Below, in pieces: positions 1 to 5,165 of a DNA stretch of 5,813 nucleotides. This DNA is from Candidatus Nitrosopumilus sp. (GTDB lineage Archaea; Thermoproteota; Nitrososphaeria; Nitrososphaerales; Nitrosopumilaceae). Position 1 is the stretch's first letter; each line of letters starts with the position of its first letter. The notes under the pieces were generated by a model that was given only the letters and a program-made list of their open reading frames with translations, made no database searches and had not been told where the DNA came from. The stretch covers positions 1 through 5,813 of the forward strand of contig JABHXI010000051.1 of assembly GCA_018657375.1 (NCBI GenBank). Reading direction: 5' to 3'. The translations under genes were made by a program, and so were the position numbers.

Positions 1-829
1 ATCTATCTACTTTAGATGGATCTTTTCCTGAGAAAGCTCCGCCTCCATGTCTTCCAAATCCGCCATAGGTATCCACAATTATTTTTCTTCCAGTTAAACC
101 TGCATCGCCGTGAGGTCCTCCGATCACAAATATCCCTGTAGGGTTAATGTGAATTTTAATTTCATCATTCCAAAGATTTCCTAAAACTGGTTTGATTACT
201 TTATCAATAATTTGATTTGAAATTTCTTCTTGAGACATTTCAGGTGCATGCTGTGTTGATATTACAACTGTTTCAATTTTTGTTGGTTTATCGTTCTCGT
301 ATTTTACTGAAACTTGTGATTTACCATCTGGTCTTACCCATGCTAATGTTTTATTTCGTCTAACTTCGGATAATTTCTGAATAAGTTTATGAGCCAACAA
401 GATTGGCATAGGCATTAATTCTTCAGTTTCATTTGTTGCATAGCCAAACATTAATCCTTGATCTCCTGCACCCTGTTCTTTTTCTTCAGTTGCTGTTACT
501 CCTTGACTGATGTCTGGACTTTGTGAATGCAATCTTAAGTCAACTTTGCAAGTATCGCCATCAAACATTAATTCTTTATCGTTATATCCTATATCCCTGA
601 TGGTTTTTCTAACTAATTCTTCTTGGGCTTTTTTATCAAAAATTGCTTTAGATGTAACTTCACCAGATACTACAACAAAATCTGTTGTTACCATTGTTTC
701 AACTGCTACTCTTGAATTTGGATCTTGCTTTAGATATTCATCTAAAAATGCATCTGAAATATTATCACATATTTTATCTGGATGACCTTCTGTTACTGAC
801 TCTGATGTAAATAGAAAGTTATTAGTCAT
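1..829 (-). CDS. metK: S-adenosylmethionine synthetase (methionine adenosyltransferase), bacterial/eukaryotic type; C-terminus beyond the left edge
   Basis: Makes S-adenosylmethionine, the general methyl donor, from ATP and methionine, releasing phosphate and pyrophosphate; cytosolic. My translation of the minus strand stays open for 276 codons from the ATG at 827-829 to the window edge. Hallmarks of the classical MAT family are visible: [12 protein letters not shown] at residues 8-19 (catalytic His16 region), [16 protein letters not shown] at 120-135, [11 protein letters not shown] at 247-257 (Arg248/Lys249, ATP-phosphate contacts) and [15 protein letters not shown] at 262-276. The family is usually about 380-400 residues, so roughly the last quarter is missing. 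Most archaea are known to use a separate, highly divergent MAT family; this one is of the bacterial/eukaryotic kind, which suggests an old acquisition. It lies 19 bp downstream of the LSm gene and is probably co-transcribed with it. No clear Shine-Dalgarno site precedes the start. Identity is very secure. Confidence 0.96.
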   Translation of the reverse strand, partial: MTNNFLFTSESVTEGHPDKICDNISDAFLDEYLKQDPNSRVAVETMVTTDFVVVSGEVTSKAIFDKKAQEELVRKTIRDIGYNDKELMFDGDTCKVDLRLHSQSPDISQGVTATEEKEQGAGDQGLMFGYATNETEELMPMPILLAHKLIQKLSEVRRNKTLAWVRPDGKSQVSVKYENDKPTKIETVVISTQHAPEMSQEEISNQIIDKVIKPVLGNLWNDEIKIHINPTGIFVIGGPHGDAGLTGRKIIVDTYGGFGRHGGGAFSGKDPSKVDR

Positions 830-848
830 AAAAGCACTTTTAATTTAA

Positions 849-1094
849 TTAAAGTTCATTTTCTAATTTAATAAATAATACATTATTTCCTCTGACAATT
901 ACCCTACCATAATGTGCAATGGTTTTGCCGCTATGGATTTCTTCTGCATCTGTCATTATCAAATTCATATAAGAATCAACATTATCCATTTTACCTTTGT
1001 ATTCAACCTCGTTTTTTAATCTAACCAAAACTTTTTTCTTTGTACTTTTTTGAAGTACTGCTAATGGTCTTTTTGCGCTGTTTGTTTGGGACAC
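849..1094 (-). CDS. Sm-like (LSm/SmAP) RNA-binding protein
   Basis: An 81-residue archaeal Sm-like protein, expected to form a ring (typically a heptamer) that binds U-rich RNA and takes part in RNA processing or turnover. The Sm1 motif spans about residues 20-51, with the uridine-pocket signature D40-S-Y-M43-N44. Sm2 spans about 61-77 with YGRVIVRGNNV, holding the conserved R68-G69-N70. There is little beyond the Sm fold: a basic N-terminal stretch (KSTKKK, 16-21) and a short acidic tail. The start is GTG at 1092-1094. An in-frame stop (TAA) lies one codon upstream of it at 1098-1100, and the next Met (residue 36) would remove Sm1, so GTG is the only sensible start. It is divergent from the RadB-like gene and directly upstream of metK, probably in one operon. 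The family call is firm; the RNA targets cannot be read from the sequence. Confidence 0.95.
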   Translation of the reverse strand: MSQTNSAKRPLAVLQKSTKKKVLVRLKNEVEYKGKMDNVDSYMNLIMTDAEEIHSGKTIAHYGRVIVRGNNVLFIKLENEL

Positions 1095-1128
1095 TAATTA
1101 TTCACTTATTTTCAAAAATTCTTCTCTA

Positions 1129-1137
1129 GCATAAAAG
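1129..1137 (-). promoter_or_regulatory. Candidate TATA box for the LSm-metK operon
   Basis: On the minus strand this reads CTTTTATGC, an archaeal TATA-like element. Its centre is about 40 bp upstream of the GTG at 1094, which would put a transcription start near 1107-1108 and leave a leader of a dozen or so bases. It is one of few GC-flanked TATA-like words in the 108-bp divergent region. Inference from spacing and composition only. Confidence 0.4.
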
Positions 1138-1165
1138 CCTTGTCACACTTGCTAAAATTATAATT

Positions 1166-1174
1166 CTTTAAATT
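1166..1174 (+). promoter_or_regulatory. Candidate TATA box for the RadB-like gene
   Basis: CTTTAAATT lies about 33 bp upstream of the ATG at 1203. With usual archaeal spacing, transcription would begin at about 1195-1198, giving a nearly leaderless mRNA, which fits the lack of a Shine-Dalgarno site. A second AT-rich word, TATAAAT at 1189-1195, is too close to the start codon to serve. Spacing-based inference in AT-rich DNA. Confidence 0.4.
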
Positions 1175-1202
1175 TTTTCTCGTATTTCTATAAATTGTAT
1201 AC

Positions 1203-1856
1203 ATGATTAAAACTGGTTTAATAAAAATAGACAATTTTTTATCTGGAGGTATTCCCAATGGTCTAATTATAGATATTTTTGGTGGAAGTGGAACTGGAAA
1301 AACTCAGTTACTATTACAATTATCAATAAATTCAATTAAAAATGGTGGAAATGTTTTGTATTTGGATACCACCGGTGGATTTAGACCTGAAAGAATATTA
1401 GAAATCCAAAAAAAATCTAATATCAATTTTAATTTACTTGATAAGATTACGGTATCACGAGTTACAAATACATCTGAACAAATTAATTTAATTAAAAATC
1501 TCCATGCAAATAATTTTTCTTTAATTGTAATTGATAATATTACTGATTTATTTTCTTATGAATATAAAAATAATGAATCTATATTCAAAAAAAATTCTTT
1601 ATTTATGAAATACATGCACGAATTATCATTTTATGCTATTACTAACAAAATTCCTATTGTAATTACTAATATGATTAGAAATATGGGTGACAAGGAAGTT
1701 GAAAACATGGCAACTGCAATTGATCTTTTTACGCATGTTAAAATTCATCTTTTCAAAAATTCATCAATGTTTAATGGTCAAATTTATTCGCCTTTCAATA
1801 AAGAGTCTTTTTCTTATACAATTACAGAATTAGGCCTATCTGATGAAATCCTTTAA
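1203..1856 (+). CDS. RadB-like RecA-family ATPase (RadA paralogue) with altered active site
   Basis: A 217-residue single-domain RecA-fold protein resembling archaeal RadB/RadA paralogues, which act as accessory factors to RadA in recombinational repair. It opens with a typical core start (TGLIKIDNFLSGGIPNG, residues 4-20), then Walker A GGSGTGKTQ (27-35), the Rad51-like strand YLDTTGGFRPERI (53-65) and Walker B LIVID (107-111). It lacks the N-terminal helix-hairpin-helix domain of RadA, and the length fits RadB. Two positions stand out. The catalytic Glu expected in DTEG(T/G)F is Thr56, and the Gln of the TNQ motif that senses the ATP gamma-phosphate in RadA/Rad51 is Met157 (ITNMIRN). ATP binding may remain with weak hydrolysis. 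The protein is rich in Asn (about 11%), Lys and Ile. The ATG is the only good start, as an in-frame stop lies at 1191-1193. It is tail to tail with the RPA gene, overlapping by 4 bp. Other RadA paralogues (aRadC, KaiC-like) remain possible. Confidence 0.85.
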   Translation: MIKTGLIKIDNFLSGGIPNGLIIDIFGGSGTGKTQLLLQLSINSIKNGGNVLYLDTTGGFRPERILEIQKKSNINFNLLDKITVSRVTNTSEQINLIKNLHANNFSLIVIDNITDLFSYEYKNNESIFKKNSLFMKYMHELSFYAITNKIPIVITNMIRNMGDKEVENMATAIDLFTHVKIHLFKNSSMFNGQIYSPFNKESFSYTITELGLSDEIL

Positions 1857-1875
1857 TTTTTCTTTTTAATTTTTG
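1853..1875 (+). terminator. Candidate T-rich terminator for the RadB-like transcript, inside the RPA 3' end
   Basis: The plus strand here is three T-runs broken by single bases or AA (TTAATTTTTC then TTTTTAATTTTTG), starting at the RadB-like stop codon. Archaeal polymerase commonly terminates at such U-runs without a hairpin. The same bases on the minus strand encode the Lys-rich tail of RPA (SKIKKKN). Inference from composition. Confidence 0.35.
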
Positions 1876-3265
1876 AATGTGCTGTTAGGAATAATTCTAT
1901 TCTACCCTCTCCAAAATTATTTGATTTTGCATTTAATCCTGTAATTGAAATAATTTCTCCTAATTCACATTTATCAATTAATTTTGCTTGAATTCTCCAT
2001 CCTTTTATCCAAATTTGACCCGTATCATCTTCAACAAACATTTCTGAAAGTGCAATTGATTCACCTGATTTAGTTTGTACCTCACGTCTTTCAGGAGCTT
2101 TCAATACTATGGATTCAATACAATATGTTCCATCAACTTTTACATCACTAATTTTTGTTCGAATTTTAGCCAATGATGGGATAGTCTCATCATTATCTAA
2201 TTTTCTTACAAATGAATTTTCATCTAATGTAATTGAATTACCGTAAACTTTTGATGGCATGCATTCAATTACATCTCCTTCAACACAGTCACTAGTTGAA
2301 TTTGAAAAATCACTAATATTGTAAATATTTTTTTTACTATCTGCTGCTACGATCATATTTTTTCCAGCCTCAGTTACTGCAATTGATAAAATTCTAGCAA
2401 TAATTGGCTCTGTCTCCTTTCCACCTTCAATTTCAATCATTGTTGATTCATTACCGTGAATTTCTAATTCTTGATTTCCTTGATTGCTTGATTTAATTCT
2501 GACACCTAATAGTTTCACATTAGCTGATTGTGAGATCATATTTGGAATTAATGATTCATCTTTGCCCCAAAGAACTACTCTCATTGCACTGTTGTCTTTC
2601 CCTTTTAGTCTCATTCTAAGTGCTGTTCCAGGCTGACCCCTTGAATTTGTAAATTGCATTCCACTAATTATTCCATCAATCATTCCTGATACTACGAGAT
2701 CTTTTTGCCCTTCTTGTAACTCACTGATATCTTTTGTAATTTTATCAATAAGTGGAATCTGACTATCCGTATCTATTGTTTCAATATTTGAACCGGAACC
2801 AATGTTGATAGTTGCTGAACCGTCTAAATCTGATTTCACATAAGCTTGTGTAATTTTTATCAAATCCCCTGGTTTGAGATTTTCAATACCTGGTAGATTT
2901 GCTTTTTCATCCCATAACTTTACACTTGCTGTAGAATCAGAATCGTATACGGTCATTGTTCTTAGATTAAATATAGAACCATCTTTTCTTGAAAATTGCT
3001 TTGTAGGTGAAACGTTTAGTACTCTAGTTTCTAATGAAATATCTTTTGCTCCTGCATATAGATCCTTTAAGTTAATTTCAGTTTTTGATGATTCCGTTAA
3101 AGTAACTCCATAATCTGATGCAATTAGAAATAATGCCCCTTGATCGGTTAGGTATCCTGCACCAATTTTTTCTTTTTTTTCTGCAATTTTTTGATCAATT
3201 ATTTCTCTAGTTAACTCTGTTTTTTGTTCAAGTAATTTATCAATAAGATTTTGTGACTCTGACAT
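1853..3265 (-). CDS. Replication protein A-like ssDNA-binding protein with four predicted OB folds
   Basis: A 470-residue archaeal RPA large-subunit-type protein, expected to coat single-stranded DNA during replication, recombination and repair. Residues about 1-58 form the helical N-terminal module seen in archaeal RPAs (LIDKLLEQKTELTREIIDQK, then GAGYLTDQGALFLIASDYGV). OB folds follow at about 66-165 (DSDSTASVKLWDEKAN, then NLKPGDLIKI), 175-280 (SAMRVVLWGKDESLI), a shorter, more degenerate one at 286-357, and a C-terminal one at 365-464 (MFVEDDTGQIWIKGWR). Strand patterns ending in V-x-LW or I-x-IKGW are typical of RPA OB folds. Only three Cys are present (327, 335, 382, plus Cys433 alone near the end) and they form no CxxC pair, so the zinc finger of some archaeal RPAs is absent. 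The ATG at 3263-3265 is fixed by a TAA directly upstream. The 3' end converges with the RadB-like gene. The C-terminus is basic, unlike the acidic tail of bacterial SSB. OB boundaries are by eye. Confidence 0.9.
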   Translation of the reverse strand: MSESQNLIDKLLEQKTELTREIIDQKIAEKKEKIGAGYLTDQGALFLIASDYGVTLTESSKTEINLKDLYAGAKDISLETRVLNVSPTKQFSRKDGSIFNLRTMTVYDSDSTASVKLWDEKANLPGIENLKPGDLIKITQAYVKSDLDGSATINIGSGSNIETIDTDSQIPLIDKITKDISELQEGQKDLVVSGMIDGIISGMQFTNSRGQPGTALRMRLKGKDNSAMRVVLWGKDESLIPNMISQSANVKLLGVRIKSSNQGNQELEIHGNESTMIEIEGGKETEPIIARILSIAVTEAGKNMIVAADSKKNIYNISDFSNSTSDCVEGDVIECMPSKVYGNSITLDENSFVRKLDNDETIPSLAKIRTKISDVKVDGTYCIESIVLKAPERREVQTKSGESIALSEMFVEDDTGQIWIKGWRIQAKLIDKCELGEIISITGLNAKSNNFGEGRIELFLTAHSKIKKKN

Positions 3266-3290
3266 TTAGTTTTCATAAACATATTGTGTT

Positions 3291-3300
3291 AATAAAAATT
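3291..3300 (-). promoter_or_regulatory. Candidate TATA box for the RPA gene
   Basis: The minus strand reads AATTTTTATT, centred about 30 bp upstream of the RPA ATG at 3265. Transcription would begin within a few bases of the start codon, giving a leaderless or nearly leaderless mRNA. This agrees with the stop codon abutting the ATG and the absence of a Shine-Dalgarno site. Spacing-based inference. Confidence 0.4.
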
Positions 3301-3385
3301 TCATTAATTTTAATAATAATATCGGATTATTTTCATGATAAAATTTTAAAAATGTTCTTTTTCAAATTTTCTTGACTATTTTTTT

Positions 3386-3415
3386 ACAAATTAATCTAAA
3401 TGATTGATTAATTGT
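3386..3415. repeat. Imperfect inverted repeat, possible operator of the ABC-exporter operon
   Basis: ACAAATTAATC at 3386-3396 is mirrored by GATTAATTGT at 3406-3415. The arms are ten paired bases with one bulged A, around a 9-bp spacer. The arm centres are about 20 bp apart, roughly two helical turns, as expected for a dimeric helix-turn-helix regulator. It lies just upstream of the candidate TATA box of the exporter genes. AT-rich DNA yields such repeats by chance, so this is tentative. Confidence 0.3.
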
Positions 3416-3417
3416 GA

Positions 3418-3426
3418 TATTTTATC
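3418..3426 (+). promoter_or_regulatory. Candidate TATA box for the ABC-exporter operon
   Basis: TATTTTATC is centred about 42 bp before the ATG at 3464, predicting transcription from about 3448 and a short leader. An alternative, TAAATTAATA at 3435-3444, would instead give a leaderless mRNA beginning at about the ATG. I cannot decide between them from sequence alone. Confidence 0.33.
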
Positions 3427-3463
3427 TCATTACCTAAATTAATAGGAAGATCGCACTTTGATT

Positions 3464-4402
3464 ATGTCCTGTATTGATGTCAGTCATTTATCAAAATCAT
3501 ATGGTTCAGTAAATGCTGTAGATGATCTTATTTTATCTGTTAAAAGAGGACAAGTTTTTGGATTTTTAGGACCTAATGGTGCTGGAAAATCAACCACAAT
3601 CAAACTTCTTACTACTCTAATTAGGCCTTCATCAGGCTCACTTTCTATCTTGGGAATAGATGCTATTCTACATCCGTTAAAGATTCGTGATAAAATTGGT
3701 GTAGTATTGCAGCAACCCAGTTATGAGCCTACGCTTTCGGTAGAAAAATCTCTTGATAAATATGGGATGATGTGGGATATTCCAAAAACTGAACGTAATA
3801 AAAGGATGGAGCAACTTTTGACAGATTTTGATTTAGTTGAAATTCGTAAGAAGAGAAATGAGGATCTTTCTATAGGTCAACGAAGACGGGTACAGGTTGC
3901 ACGTGAATTTATGCATGATATGGAACTATTGTTTTTAGATGAACCGACTGTGGGATTAGATCCAGAAGCTAGAAGAAAATTATTAGATTATTTAAAAAAT
4001 AAAGTTAAAAGTGGATTAACAATTTTTTATACCACTCATATTTTATCTGAAGCTGAATACCTTTGTGATGAAATAGCTATTATTAATAAGGGAAAAATTC
4101 TTACTGTCGATTCACCTGATGCTTTAAAAAATAGATTTGGAAAAGAAAAAACAATTAAAATTCATTTATTAAAAAAGCAATCCGATATTTCTTCTTTATT
4201 GGTTGATATTCCAGATTACAAAATTGATTTCAATACTGGTACTACAATCATAATTCATTCCGAGCAATCGGAATTAGTATTACTTAGAGTGTTAAAAATA
4301 CTTAATGAAAATAATATTGAAATTGAAGATTTATCTGCAGTACCGACAAATCTTGAAGAAATATTTTTAAAAATGATGAAGGAAAATGCATCCAATAATT
4401 AG
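3464..4402 (+). CDS. ABC-2 type exporter ATP-binding protein (DrrA/NatA/CcmA family)
   Basis: The 312-residue nucleotide-binding subunit of an ABC exporter; it hydrolyses ATP on the cytosolic face to drive the permease encoded next door. All motifs are in place: Walker A GPNGAGKST (36-44), Q-loop at Q83-Q84, signature LSIGQRRRV (135-143, where LSGGQ is usual), Walker B LLFLDEP (155-161) with D-loop GLD (164-166), and the switch His192 in YTTHILSEAE. Residues about 225-305 form the extra C-terminal domain common in this subfamily, ending in the typical PTNLEEIFLKM. I start at ATG 3464. An in-frame TTG six bases upstream (3458) is possible, since a weak GGAAGA lies 7 bp before it, but an in-frame stop at 3443-3445 allows nothing longer. 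Its 3' end overlaps the permease gene by 17 bp, indicating translational coupling. The substrate is unknown; related systems export drugs, sodium, lipids or glycans. Confidence 0.93.
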   Translation: MSCIDVSHLSKSYGSVNAVDDLILSVKRGQVFGFLGPNGAGKSTTIKLLTTLIRPSSGSLSILGIDAILHPLKIRDKIGVVLQQPSYEPTLSVEKSLDKYGMMWDIPKTERNKRMEQLLTDFDLVEIRKKRNEDLSIGQRRRVQVAREFMHDMELLFLDEPTVGLDPEARRKLLDYLKNKVKSGLTIFYTTHILSEAEYLCDEIAIINKGKILTVDSPDALKNRFGKEKTIKIHLLKKQSDISSLLVDIPDYKIDFNTGTTIIIHSEQSELVLLRVLKILNENNIEIEDLSAVPTNLEEIFLKMMKENASNN

Positions 4403-5147
4403 ACTTGTCAATAGAAATCTCACGATTTCACTTAACCCTGGATTTTTAATCTGGCAAATTATTTTTCCTCTAATCTATATTTTTGTAGCAGGTTTTGCAT
4501 ATGGTCCATTAATTAATCAAGTTCCATTTGCTGGTAAGGATCTAGATTATCCCGCATTCTTAGCATCTGGTATGATTGGATTTAATATTATGAATAGCAC
4601 TCTGATTTCTGGTATTTTAATTTGGAATGATAGAAGACATGGGATGTTTGAACAAATTATGTCTGGACCATTTACCCGAAGTCATTACATCCTTAGTAAT
4701 ATTTGCACGATAGCCATAATTGGACTTGTTAGTGCTTCCTTGATTGCTATTGTTGGATATCCTGTAATTTTTCAATCAGCAGAATTTTCGTTAGTCACAA
4801 TTCCAATCATTATTTTTGGCGCAATTGCGGGATCTGTGTTATTTGGTTCACTAGCTTCCATCATTTCTACCCGATTACGATCAAGTGAAGGGTTTAATGT
4901 AATAATTAACACTGTTTTCCTTTTCTTTGCTTTTGTTAGTTCTGCATTTTATCCAGCTGATACTGCACCTGAACCGCTACGTACGGCATTTTATCTTAAC
5001 CCTTTAACGTATCTTGTTGATATAATTCGAGCAGGCATTTTTGGAACTGTTACAGAATTTGTAATACTTGAAATGGTTATTCTTGCAGTTCTTGCAACTA
5101 CTCTTTTTATCATTGCATCCAAATTATTAACAAGATTAGATTTTTAA
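4386..5147 (+). CDS. ABC-2 type transporter permease (DrrB-like)
   Basis: The 253-residue integral-membrane subunit partnering the ATPase encoded upstream. Hydrophobic stretches suggest six helices, at about residues 20-40, 58-80, 101-129, 136-160, 170-190 and 224-246. Between helices 2 and 3 is the charged segment NDRRHGMFEQIMSGPFTRS (81-99), matching the (E/D)RxxGxxEQ...P(L/F)(S/T)R cytosolic coupling region of ABC-2 permeases. Before the last helix comes the conserved NPLTYLVDIIRAGIFG (205-220). The length is normal for the family (about 240-280). The gene begins inside the last codons of the ATPase gene with a 17-bp overlap; a weak AAGGA just before the ATG and the overlap point to coupled translation. 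No substrate-binding protein or accessory gene is adjacent, so what is exported cannot be inferred. Only 9 bp separate its stop from that of the opposing gene. Confidence 0.92.
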   Translation: MHPIIRLVNRNLTISLNPGFLIWQIIFPLIYIFVAGFAYGPLINQVPFAGKDLDYPAFLASGMIGFNIMNSTLISGILIWNDRRHGMFEQIMSGPFTRSHYILSNICTIAIIGLVSASLIAIVGYPVIFQSAEFSLVTIPIIIFGAIAGSVLFGSLASIISTRLRSSEGFNVIINTVFLFFAFVSSAFYPADTAPEPLRTAFYLNPLTYLVDIIRAGIFGTVTEFVILEMVILAVLATTLFIIASKLLTRLDF

Positions 5148-5165
5148 AAATTAGAATCATTTTTT
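5141..5165. terminator. Candidate two-way terminator between convergent genes
   Basis: A perfect palindrome TTTTTAAAAA at 5141-5150 covers the permease stop and is followed by TTTTTT at 5160-5165. The plus-strand T-runs suit termination of the exporter transcript. The A-run at 5146-5150 is a T-run on the minus strand, just past the stop of the leftward gene. There is no GC-rich stem. Inference from base composition and position. Confidence 0.35.

Larger units (their letters stand above)
3266..3463. other. Divergent intergenic region between the RPA and ABC-exporter genes
   Basis: About 195 bp, strongly AT-rich, separating two outward-facing genes. It must hold both promoters. Apart from the TATA-like words and the inverted repeat listed separately, I see no open reading frame, tRNA or structured RNA. 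A short AATAAT/ATTATT inverted repeat at 3315-3331 is too simple to interpret in DNA of this composition. Confidence 0.6.

Noticed and set aside
510..785. Plus-strand open frame of 91 codons
   Set aside because: It lies wholly within metK on the opposite strand, whose translation carries unmistakable family motifs; the plus-strand product has no recognisable features.
1156..1165. Perfect palindrome AATTATAATT in the divergent LSm/RadB-like region
   Set aside because: Ten bases of A and T only, in very AT-rich DNA; expected by chance and not clearly placed relative to either promoter.
1189..1195. TATAAAT as a promoter for the RadB-like gene
   Set aside because: It ends only 7 bp before the ATG, so transcription from it would begin inside the gene after the conserved core start.
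1203..1856. Horizontal transfer of the RadB-like gene, suggested by its high Asn, Lys and Ile content
   Set aside because: The bias fits the general AT-richness of the window and relaxed constraint on a paralogue; no mobile-element or attachment-site traces flank it.
2874..3113. Plus-strand open frame of 79 codons
   Set aside because: It is antisense to the first OB-fold region of the RPA gene and has no promoter-like sequence or recognisable motif.
3458..3463. TTG at 3458 as the start of the ABC ATPase gene
   Set aside because: Possible, with a weak GGAAGA 7 bp upstream, but ATG two codons later is a stronger start and the added Met-Ile contributes nothing to the fold.
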